DNA from: Oikopleura dioica | Taxonomy: Eukaryota; Chordata; Appendicularia; Copelata; Oikopleuridae | NCBI GenBank assembly: GCA_907165135.1 | Contig: OU015569.1 | Span: 11,904,501-11,968,500 of the forward strand | Direction: 5' to 3' | Length of the DNA stretch: 64,000 nt | Part shown: positions 22,768 through 33,500 of the stretch, one piece after another | Numbering within the stretch: the first letter of the stretch is position 1 | Layout of the letters: each line of letters begins with the position of its first letter | The notes under the pieces: generated by a model | Told to the model about the DNA's origin: nothing | The model's input: only the letters and a program-made list of their open reading frames with translations | The model's database searches: none | Made by a program: the position numbers and the translations under genes

Positions 22768-23229
22768 CTGCACTTCCGCCGCTCCACGCAGATCGACTCT
22801 ATTCACTTCACCTCACTGTCACTTCATCTCACCTTTACCTCCGGCTCTGTATAATAAAAAAATAGTAAAAAGCCAAAAAAGTCTTTGTTAGTCTTCCTTG
22901 ATTGCAGTCGCAGCATTGTCAAAATAAGCAGTTGCCTTATCATTAATCCAAGCAATTAAGAAAACCTTCATCTGCAAATAAATCTTGAACATCGAACAAA
23001 GGGATTAAGGGTGTTCTTATGAAAATATAAGCTTTAATAAGGGTGACCTTTAACTCGTGAGACGCTGGGGCAAGATTGTGCAGCCTTGCCTGGGGCGGTG
23101 CTGCATTGGTGCTCGGACTGGCTACGCAGCTACCACTCCACCACCACCCGCACCACCATTGACTACTTTCGTAAAGCACCCGCTCGTACACTAGAGAAAT
23201 AAAAAAGAGAGAGAGGCAGAAAAAGAAAT
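22768..23229. other. Intergenic
   Basis: Two ATTAAGGGTGT / AATAAGGGTGA motifs (23004 and 23036) of the dispersed repeat family; no gene. The last 100 bp carry a CACC-rich tract (ACCACTCCACCACCACCCGC) just upstream of the ZP gene. Confidence 0.5.
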
Positions 23230-26200
23230 ATGCTCGTGAAATCGCTCCTCGCTGGGCTTGCCAGCGCCCAAGGATTCAGAGATTTGGAAAAGAAGTCCGT
23301 CGAAGTCCCAAGAATCGGAACAGATGTCATTGTCTCCTGCGAAGGGACGAGAATCGCCGCCAAGGTCATGAAGAGCTACATTGAGCGCAACTCCAAGTGG
23401 CTTGGAAGCGGCAAAGACCTTTCCCTAGACGTCGATAGATACACGGACGTCAGGGACTGCGCTGGAAAAGCCGACGAAGAGGGCAATTACATTTTGGAAG
23501 TGACCGATGATTTCCAAAAGTGCGGAATGCAGATTTCCCCAGAGACAGAAGTCATTGATGGCGAAGTCACTGTTACCGGATACAAGGTAATTTGCGAAAA
23601 ATTTTAAAACTCGAGAAGCGACTCTAGAATTTTGACTCAGCACGTTTTGCATATTTTACATTTTTAAAATTCAGCGGTCGTGAAACATGATTTACAGTCA
23701 AAGTTTACATTCTCGTGACACCCATATTTTATTTTCAAAAAATTGTTTGAAATTTCACCTAATACATATTTTGAATTTAAGGGGGTAACCTATGTTAATT
23801 ATTTTTTTTAGTTAAAAAAGAGCTTAATTAAGGTTCAAATCATCTTTTTGAGCGATAAAAATAAGGGTGTCACTATGCTTAATTTCAGAAAAAGTCAGAA
23901 TAAAGCTTCGAGTAGAAATTTACAGCCGTTACCCCCTTAATTTCATCAATTCTAACGCAATAAGCAAGAGAAAAGATCTTCGGCTTTCATTTCTTTTTGG
24001 ACCGAATAGTAATGAAAAAATACAGATTTCTGAGCAATCAGCTGTTCGAGTGGCATTTCCGACCGGTCGGTTAGAGCATCACGTTTTCGGAGGAAAAAAA
24101 GAGCCACGCAACAGCTTGTGGGAATTTGGTTTTGAACAGGCGCGCGGCAGATAGTTTTCGAATATTTGAATTTAAAACCAAAATGTTGGTTTTTCGATTT
24201 TAAGTTTCTTCGTTTATCTTTCTTTATCGCCAAGAATGTTTCTTTCTCCGGAACAAATCCACAAAAGGTTGTAAGCCCAGTGTTGCAGAAATCGACTGGT
24301 GTCACGTGTTTGATTTCTAAACTGTTCGGATCCAAAATAGCACGTTTCGTATTTTTCACCAAAACACGTTTTTTACAAACCATTTTAATCATTCCTGATC
24401 GCGTGGAATTTTTTAAATTTAGAATATTGACACCCTTATTTTACTAACTAACCCTAACTCAAACATTTTTTGTTTGTTTTTTTTCGAAGGTAAAACACAT
24501 ATTATTTAAAAATAAAAATTTTACAAAAAAAAAATTTAAAAATCATATTTTGTTTAAATTTTATTTTAAATTAAAAATTAAAATAAAAAAATTTAATTTA
24601 AAATAAAATTAAAATGAAATTATGATTTTAAATTTTTTTGCTAAATTTTTATTTTTAAATAATATGTGTTATACTTTACAAAAATATACTTCTATACTTT
24701 AACAAAAAATATTTAAAAAATTAATTTTCGGCCATCAAAAGCATTAACTTTTAGTCCCACCTACACGGAAACTAACCCTAACCCCTATTTTAAATATTTC
24801 TTTTTCTAGTTCAAAAACCACGTCTACAACCAAGATGGAAACGTTCTTGACGCAGCAGATCGAGCTCTCGATCTCGTCGAATTCGAGTGTGTCTACCCCA
24901 ACGTGCAAATGACGACTGGCGAGATGAATCCTTTGGTCCAGTAAGTAGCTTTTGAAAAGGAGGTCTTCTTGCTCGCGCGATGAGCCGGTAATCCTGTCGC
25001 TCGCTCCCTGAATCGCCTTGACAAGTATTCGCTCCTAATCACCACTTGGCGCGCGCGAATTCCACCCATATCACGTGACCGCGCCAACCACACATTAACC
25101 TTTCCATATTGAAAAATCCTCCAAAGGGCATTTTGCATTTATCAACTCAATAAATTTAGGTCGGCTGTTTCCCGAAGCAAGGTCAAAGAAATCGTCGGAG
25201 ACATGCGACTCTACTTGAGTTCCAATTATACCGACTTTTACACAAGTAAGTCATTCAGCTCTAGAATCGAAAGATATTCCTCCTTCAGGTCCACCCGTGC
25301 TCTCCCTCAACGACGACCTCTTCATCGAAGTTAATCTCGAGCGACCCTTGATCTCCGAAGCCTTCGCCCCTTACACCGAATTCTCGACCGTCATGGAGAA
25401 CTGCTGGGGTACACCAAGCCAGTCACGTGACGGCGCTCTCAAGGTAAGAGAAGAAAATATGCGCGAAATCCGAATTGGCGATTTTGTGATTCTAATCTCC
25501 GTAAAAGCCACTTTCCCTCTCTCTCTTTTGGTATCCAACTATTTCTCGCTCTAGATCGAGCTCTTGCGGTGGGTGTGAGATAAATTCCACCTCTGCCGCA
25601 ACAGATCGGATCATCGAGGCGCGACTGGCCCTGGTAGCTTCTTCTAACCGCTTCTTTTTCAGTACTACATCATCAAGAACCAGTGCCCCGTGGAAGGAGA
25701 TACATCTTTGGAAGTATCGTCTAACGGCGAAGGATTAACCTCGCGATTCAACTTGAAAATGTTCAAATTCATCGGCGACGAATACAACGACGTCTGGCTC
25801 CACTGCACCGTGCGCGCGTGCAACGCCACCGCAGGTTAGTTTTACTCAATTATTGGATCAATTAGCTTTTCGCGGCCTTTCTTCAAGAGGGAGATACAGC
25901 TTATCTTTTAAAGCTTTACCTGCTTTAAAGCGAAAAGGAAAATGCGTCTAAAAGCTGCGTGTTTCGCGGCTAAATTTTCTTTAACTCGAAGCCGCAAGCG
26001 GCTTCTCGATATTACTTAACATAACCCAAACCCGAACCCAAATAAAATCAACATTTAGATTCCTGCATCCCCGACTGTGGAGACAACAGAAAACGTCGTT
26101 CCGCCACTCGACGAGAATTGCCCTTCGTTTCTTTCGGAAAAGAACTTTTGCCGATCTCCCAATTCAGCGAAAACTCGAAGAAAATGACATGGACAGCCGG

Positions 26201-26419
26201 CTCGTTATGGTCGAGAGTGAAACCAATGGCTCTATCCTCAGACGTGAGTCCCTAAAGACTAAATCTTCCTTGCCATGCCGACCCGATTTTCAACCCTCTT
26301 TTGTAGCTGGATCGATGGCTTTCAACGTCCTGATCGGCATCGTCGCCGTCGTACTGATCCTGGTCTTCGTCTTTGGCCTAACAATCGTGGTGATTCGCAA
26401 GAAACAGCCAAGAAAGTGA
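23230..26419 (+). CDS. Zona pellucida (ZP) domain membrane protein
   Basis: Likely an extracellular matrix or egg-coat type protein. Exons 23230-23586, 24810-24940, 25160-25245, 25289-25443, 25663-25834, 26059-26243 and 26307-26419. MLVKSLLAGLASAQG is a signal peptide. The ZP module shows spaced cysteines, with the ZP-C half ending WLHCTVRACNATAGDSCIPDCG. A furin-type site RKRR follows, then a C-terminal transmembrane helix (FNVLIGIVAVVLILVFVFGL) and a basic tail. Within exon 6 the frame after the furin site does not match the frame entering the last exon, so a short intron or unusual junction is missed there. The first intron is 1.2 kb and filled with repeats. Confidence 0.82.
23773..23944. 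repeat. Small TIR element (TTAAGGGGGTAAC ends)
   Basis: GAATTTAAGGGGGTAAC at the left and GTTACCCCCTTAATTTC at the right form inverted ends in ZP-gene intron 1. A related hairpin occurs at 40606-40663. Confidence 0.65.
23857..24445. repeat. Possible element bounded by inverted AATAAGGGTGTCA motifs
   Basis: AAAATAAGGGTGTCACTATG at the left and the reverse complement of AAAATAAGGGTGTCAATATT at the right end, in ZP-gene intron 1. The body has only weak ORFs on both strands. Single motifs recur at a dozen other places in the window. Confidence 0.5.
24495..24669. repeat. AT-rich long palindrome
   Basis: The arms begin ACACATATTATTTAAAAATA and pair over about 60-75 bases with few mismatches; nearly pure A/T. 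It would form a long hairpin in RNA or cruciform in DNA. Confidence 0.75.
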
Positions 26420-26774
26420 ATTAAACCTATTATTTAATTTCTTATGACCCTAAAAGGTGCCTTTTCAATCAATTCTAAAACCAAAAAAAGAATACTTTTC
26501 GTTTTTAAAAAATACTCTCATTATTTACTACTGTACATTTCGTCACTTTTCCAGTTCCAGTGTTCCAGAATGATCCTTGACACCAATTGAAACACGACAC
26601 AAAAAACAAAACAAGCTCATTTAAAAGTCTCTTTATTCCGCAGAAAGTAAGGATAAGCAGGAGCATTTTAATGTATTTATATTTTCTAAGGGGTCCTTGT
26701 TGATTTTTATTTTTATGTAAAGATACCCCTTGTTTGTGTTTTTTTAGTTAATTATTATTCTATCGTCAGGTCCC

Positions 26775-27235
26775 TTTAATCAAAAGAGACTAATTTTAAT
26801 CAGAAGAGACTAAAAGAGACTTTAAAAAGAGATTTTAAAAAGAGACTAAAGAGAGACTAAAAGAGACTAAAAAGAGACTAAAAGAGACTAAAAGAGACTT
26901 TAAAAGAGACTTTAAAAAGAGATTTTAAAAAGAGACTAAAGAGAGACTAAAAGAGACTAAAAAGAGACTAAAAGAGACTAAAAGAGACTAAAAAGAGACT
27001 AAAAGAGACTAAAAGAGACTTTTAAAAGAGACTAATTTTAATCAGAAGAGACTAAAAGAGACTTTAAAAGAGATTTTAAAAGAGACTAAAGAGAGACTAA
27101 AAGAGACTAAAAAGAGACTAAAAGAGACTAAAAAGAGACTAAAAGAGACTAAAAGAGACTAAAAAGAGACTAAAAGAGACTGAAAAGAGACTTTTAAAAG
27201 AGACTAATTTTAATCAAAAGAGACTAATCAAATCA
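26775..27235. repeat. Minisatellite, 10-11 bp unit AAAAGAGACT
   Basis: More than 35 tandem units of AAAAGAGACT(A). A higher-order block beginning TTTTAATCAGAAGAGACT recurs about 240 bp apart (near 26794 and 27037), so the array grew by duplication of a large block. The unit length is not a multiple of three and stops occur in every frame. Confidence 0.9.
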
Positions 27236-27403
27236 AAATAGACCCGGAAGAGACGTCAAACTAGGGCCTCTTCTGGGTAAAGAAAAGACCAAAAAGAGAC
27301 TTTTACAGTAAATAAATTCGATGAAATATTTTTCCACTAGCTGTTGTCTGAAAGATAGTACGAGTGCTTTTGCTGCTGCTTGATTAGACATCTTTAGAGC
27401 TCA

Positions 27404-27466
27404 AGTGGTTTAATTCCTGCTTTTTGGCGCAGATTGCCGGATTCTGAAGAGCGGAATTAAACCACT
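27404..27466. repeat. Perfect 14-bp inverted repeat, 35-nt loop
   Basis: AGTGGTTTAATTCC and GGAATTAAACCACT flank a GC-richer loop. Downstream of the channel gene stop; a hairpin-forming short element or a MITE relic. Confidence 0.6.
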
Positions 27467-27584
27467 GCCCTTGATTGGGTTCTGTTGAGAATGAGCGTGT
27501 CAGTCGAAACTGACAGGGAGCGCTTCTTTTGCTTCTGGGGCGGAGACCCTTCTTCTAAGGATAATTTTTGATAAGGTCACGTGA

Positions 27585-30500
27585 TCACCTGCTAATTAAA
27601 TTAAATACCGCCAAGCGAGTGATCGGCGCTGGCACCACCCAGAATATCAAAGCCTTGGCCATGCGCAGCACCAGCGTCGCGAAGAAATCAATTATTCCGC
27701 AAAGAGTCGCTAAGAAAAAGGTTAATTGATCCAGAAAAAGAGAGCGAAGAGATACCTAAGCTCATTCCAGCAATGAGCCCCGCCGTGCCGCCAATATCGG
27801 AAACCAGCGAGAGCAGCGGATAGTCGAGCTTCTCTTCGCGGCGAGTTTCGTAGTCGTCGTTGAGCGAAATCGCGAAACTGGCCAGATCCAAGTTGACGAT
27901 TTCGTGGTTGTTTTTTTGAACTGGAAAAAGAAAGAAATAAATTAATTTTGGACCGCGGTTGACCGCAATTTAATAATACCGCGGGGACCGGCCATCTGGC
28001 CGGTTTTTTTTACTTCTAAAAGAAAAGTTTTGTGGAAACTACAATTTTTACCTCTTGTTAGTTTTCGAAAATCGTGTTGATGAATCCCTTCATATTGGAT
28101 CTAAATTGATTTGTTAGCACTGTCCAATTAAACAATTAGACTCTTTTGATGTAGCAAACCTTGTAGTTGTAGGAGAGGACACCCTTACAAGAGGGAATAC
28201 ATCTGCACTTGTTCTTTTGATTGACCATAATCGCTGAAAGAATTGATTCGTGGGCATTTCCGAAATCAGCTTACATGAAACGCACTGGACATGTCTCGTA
28301 AACGGACAATATCCTTCTTCGTCCAGCTTTCGAATTTTCTCGCAATCTTCGCGGGCCACGACGAAGTTCTTGTCGCACTGGTAGGTGAATTTGAACCACG
28401 GGAGGCTGCAATTGCAGCTTTCCATGATCTGCTTCACCAAGCATTTTTCCATGCAGTTGTTGTACGAATACTGGAACTCCTCCGTGTCTGCTGGGTTCGT
28501 TTCGCCACAGCTTTCGTCCACTTGTTCTTCCAGCGACGCGTTTTTCCAGCAACAAGGGGAGCGAACTCCACCCACTCGGCTGGTGTTCAGTTGGTTCAAT
28601 TCGATGATTGGATTCATTCCTTTCACGACCTTGAAATCAAAATGATGCTTACCTCGGCAACCTGAGAAGAAAATCTGAGTCAGGCTCTGGAAGAGCTAAA
28701 ATGAAAAGCCGCGTAGCGGCTTTTTTAAAAACGAAGCCGCGAAGCGGCTTCGCAAATAAACCATTTATATTTTCTTTAAACTCTTGGCGAAGCCGCTTTG
28801 CGGCTTCGTTTCTAAAAAAGCCGCTACGCGGCTTTTCATTTTAGCTCTTCCAAAGCCTGACTCAGGTTTTCAACACCTTAATAGGTTTGCCTACCTTAAC
28901 GTTATCAGTAAGACTGGGGCTTGGATTAGGGTTGGACGAGTTAGCATCGATGAAAAGCGTGAGATCGTCACGAGAATGCGCCCATCCAAGGACGAAATCG
29001 CTCTGGTTGAAGGCAATTGTCACGGAGAGCTGATTCTTTCCCGTGTTTTCGTCCGACCAGGTCAGATTTGGCGGCTTGAAGTGATAGCAGTATCCAAGGC
29101 GGGTGAAGATAAGCGACCAGGCTAGAATTTCGAAGTCGAGTAATTCTAAAAATTATAAAAAAAGGCGTACATTCCCATTCTCTCCCGTTTTGGCGCATCA
29201 GCTCTTCCCAATGCTGGCATTTGCGATTTCTATACGTGCACGTGATTCTTTAACTGAGGCTTCATACTTATAAATATGACCGTTTTTCTATGATAAGAGG
29301 ACTCTAAAATCCCTTGACGTTGAAGCCCTAAATGTAATACTCTGGCGGCGTTTTTTCATAAAGCTTGGTCATATTTATCTCGTCGATTTTCTTCGAAAAC
29401 ATTTTGCTTTTATGATAAGCCTTCTTTGGCCGGATTTTATGTACGTGTTTATCAAAGTACATAAATTGGGTTTGTTGAGACTGGTTTATTTGTATTCGGG
29501 AGCAGGATACAAAAAGAGTAAAGTTAGTTTTGTTGGTAGTGAAGTTTTGTGTGTGTGTGTGTGAACAGAGAAATGTTTCTTATATAGTGTTTTGTAAGAC
29601 GTGGTAGAGTGTTCTATGGTGGGTGGTCAGATATTCCGTGAAGTGTGGCTGAGCCGTTTGAGGAATGTGGCTTGAGCTTTCACGGAGCGCGGCGGGCGCT
29701 TTCACGGCGCGTGGAATAGAGCTTCGCGGACAGTGAATGAGAATGGCGCGCAGCGCGGAGCAAATGTGCATTGATAAACACCACTACATATTCCTCCCTC
29801 TTTTATAAAAGATCGTTACTCGCAGGGGGGTTTCCTGAGTTTATAAGCTGATCAATGATGTTTTGTCCATACGAGGTAACTGTATCAAAGTTGGGAACGT
29901 CGACGAACTCCATTTGTTGATCGGATTGAGGAGCATTCTCATTCTGGTTATCGACGAACTGTTCTTCTTGTTGAGGTTGAGCAGTGTTTTCCAAGAGACC
30001 GAGGAATTCCAAAAGATCAGTGAGGATAAGGTAAACTTGTGAAGCAATAAGTTGTATCTCACTGCTCTGTTTACAATTGAGCTCCTTCCAGCAGCCACGT
30101 TTTTTAGCAAATTTTGCCTCATATGTATCCAAGATTTTCTTGCGAGTTTCTTTTGAAGCTGATTTCGCTGTATAGAGCAAGCACTTGCACGAATAGAGGA
30201 GCAAGGATTTTAGGTCAGCGCTGGTTACTTCAAGATCAAGTGGCTTTTGTTGGAGTATTTCGAACCAGTCCTCGCGCTCTTGGATCGAAAATTCAACTTT
30301 TTCAAGCAAATTTCGGATGATTTTCGTTTTCTCGCATTCGATTTCGTAGAGCGGGATTCGGATGCCAATAACATAATTTAATGCAAATTGTTGAAAACGT
30401 CTTTTTGTGTCACTCGTTTTTTGAAGTAGAAAGATATCGCTAGTGAGTGTGGTCGGCATGCTGGGAGTATCTCTTTTATCATGAAGAATTCGATTTCAAT

Positions 30501-33500
30501 TTGGTGAGATGTTTTTTCTCTTTTCGAGTTCTGAATAGAGTCACATTCTGATTGAGCAGTTTGGAACACATGCTTCGAACGGTACATGCTAATTTTATCG
30601 GCGGATGAGTATCGGGGAGCTGTTTTGAATAGCTTTCTTTTGTCCAGGCGCGGAGATTTACGAGCATTGCAGCGCGCTGAGATTTCTTCTTTTTTGAATG
30701 AGTCCTTCTATCGATTTGGATTCTCGATTCTGATTTCGAGCTTTAGATTTTTCAGAAAGTCGAGTGAACTGAGAAGTTGACTATTTTTGAACAAACGAGC
30801 AGTTTTCATTCGTCTCTTCCCCCTTTTCAGAAAAAGGAGATTCGCATTATGCCATTTGAGCTGGGAAAATGCCTCTTTGGTCGAACATTCGAATATTTGT
30901 GAATCGGCAACTGCACACATTGCCAACATCTGGAGAAATCCGGCGCAAGGTTAAGAGTAGCGGTCCAAGTAGAGGGGCCCAGTTACTTGTACATAATCAA
31001 TTTTATGCGGTCGGAAGTCCACAGAGGCCTGATTTAACTTCAGCAGCGATTGAGCGGAACTGGACTCTTTTCTAGTGTGCATCATATCGTTGAAGTTGTG
31101 AAATTCATTTTGAGCGGCGATATATCTTTTGAGAGCAGGGCTTTAATACTCATGTATTCGAATTAATTTGAGCTTGGTAAAACGTGATGAGCTTCTCTTT
31201 TTACTTATTGTGTCTTGAGCGGAGACGATCTTTCCATACTGAATCCTTGTTTTCACTTTCATTGAGCAGTAGTTGATCATTCGCTGTAGAAGTGGGAGCA
31301 TCAGAGCAAGGATTTTGATCTTGAACTGTATCATCGGTCGGAGCAGATCGATTTTGCTGAGCTTGTTTAAGAGCTGGGACTTGAGTTTGTTTTGGATCAG
31401 GAACAGGAGCTTGAATTGGAGCACTTTTTTCTTTTGAGCTGGAATTATTTGGATTTTCATCCTTGCAAATCATTTCCGTTTTGTCGTTATCAGTTTTTAT
31501 TTTGAGCGGTCTGATCAAACTGATATTTCTTCGATATTCTTTTCTTGTGAGCGGGCACTTGACAATGTAACTGTCTTTGGAGAGTCTTCTGTGGATCTTG
31601 AACGGTCCAGACCATGATATTCCGAGTTTTCCAGAGTAATTGTCTGGTTTCCAACAAAGAACGGATGTTCCAATCGGGAGCACGGGACAGTTGTTTTTGT
31701 CACGTTTTAATAATGACTGGTATCGTTGGACTTGGAAGTTGAGCAGAGCAGGGTGCAATTTTTTCAAATACGAATTTAACCCTTTAATGAATGGCTGGAT
31801 ATTTTCAGCGATCGGCTCTTTTAGCGAAAATGGAACATGAAATTGTCTTCCATACACAACTTCGTTACTTGACAAACCGTCCAGGGAGCCTTTTGGGGTG
31901 TTGTTCAGGAAGTATTGTACCAGTGGCCAGTAGTTTGACCAAGTGCGATTAGTAGCGAGTTGGTTCTTGAGCTTTTGGTGAATTTCTCGATGGATTCTTT
32001 CGCACTTTCCATTTGACTTACTGTAATAAGCACTTGTAGTACTACGGCGTATTTCAAATCGGTCAAGAATGGCTGTTGTCTTTGAGCCAAATTCTTTACC
32101 ATTGTCGGAAATACAATTTTCGGAGATTCCGTGCCTCAGTATTATTTGCAAGAGAGCTTTAGCAACGAGGTTGTCGGACTTGTTCGATAGTGGTTCTCCA
32201 TCAAGGTAGCCGCTAAGGCTGTCGACGACGGTGAGCAAATAACGTTTACCAGCTTGGTCGGGTCTACCAAAATCCACTATGTCTGTGTGGACCTTTTCAA
32301 AGGGGAGTTGAGCGAATTGGCGATCTTTTATCAGCGAAGGTCGCATTTGTTTGATCGGTTTTAGGCGAATGCATGTTTCACATGAGCTTGTGATTGCCCT
32401 TACTTTTTGTTGGATGTTGCTGATGAAAAATTTCTTGAGCATCTGAAGGAGCTGTTGACTTCCGGCATGAGCTGTCAAGGAGTGTAGGTAAGAGATAAAT
32501 TCATCGGCAATTTGACTGGGTAGAACAAGTCGATCATTCGAGTAGAGAACATTATCTTTCAGCATAAGGCGTTTCTGAGACTTGTTGATCTTGGCTTTTT
32601 GAATAAGGTTTTTCGTAATGGAGCAGGCTTCTTGAGCAGCAGTCATTTCTTTCGCCGTAAAGGATCGATTTTCGTATGAGAAGATAGCATCGTCATTCGA
32701 AAGAGTTGACAAGGCGAAGATTGTTTCATCAACGTCGAAGAAGTTTTCTGAGTCCTTATCAAGATCAGAACTCTTTGATTTAGGGAGCCGGCTAAAGAAA
32801 TCTGCAGAGGCCATTTCCGGACTTGATCCGCTTTTGTGAATAATCGTGAAGTTAAAAGCGAGCAGATAATTATGCACATTGCATAATTTGATGTCCAGTT
32901 TCTGTCTTCGTGATTCTCGGAATAAATAGAGCAGTGACTTATGGTCGACATAACAGTCGAACTCGCAATTGATCAGGTAGTACTCGAAAAATTGGATTCC
33001 CCAGCAGAGAGCGAAAAGTTCCTTGATCCTCATTGGTCGCTTGAGGTCGGGACCGGAAAGAGCTTTGCTGAAGTATCCAAGGGGAGCGAATTGATCGTTT
33101 TGGACTTGATACAGTGTTCCTCCGACTGCGTATCCAGATGAATCAGTAACAAGAACGAGTTTACATCCGGGCTTGAAGTGCGCTAGGGTCGGCTCTTTCA
33201 GGAGTTCACTTTTTACTGTATCAAAAGCCTTCTGATGGATGTCGGACCACTCGTATTTCGCTTTGACTGATGTCAAACGATAGAGCGGGGACAGAATCTC
33301 ACTTCCGCGTTTGATGAATTTGACGTTGAAATTGACCATACCAAGATATCGTTTCAGTTCTGCTTTATCTCTTGGTGGTGACATCTTCTCTATAGCTTCT
33401 AGGTGCTTTCTGAGCGGTTTGATTCCGTCTGCGGTTATTGAGTGACCAAGAAAGTCTAGTTGTTTGCTGGCAAGTTGGCATTTCGCAGCATTTAGTACCA

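Larger units (their letters stand above)
26420..27584. other. Intergenic with minisatellite and hairpin
   Basis: ZP gene 3' end, the AAAAGAGACT minisatellite (26775-27235), a perfect 14-bp inverted pair AGTGGTTTAATTCC / GGAATTAAACCACT (27404-27466), then the 3' end of the channel gene. No coding region. Confidence 0.6.

Noticed and set aside
27960-28012. GGCCATCTGGCC hairpin followed by a T-run, like a bacterial terminator
   Set aside because: It lies in an intron of a eukaryotic gene; such a terminator has no role there.
31143-31460. Lys/Leu-rich ORF overlapping the pol C-terminus in another frame
   Set aside because: A shadow of the Gln/Pro-rich pol tail; its repetitive composition follows from that.
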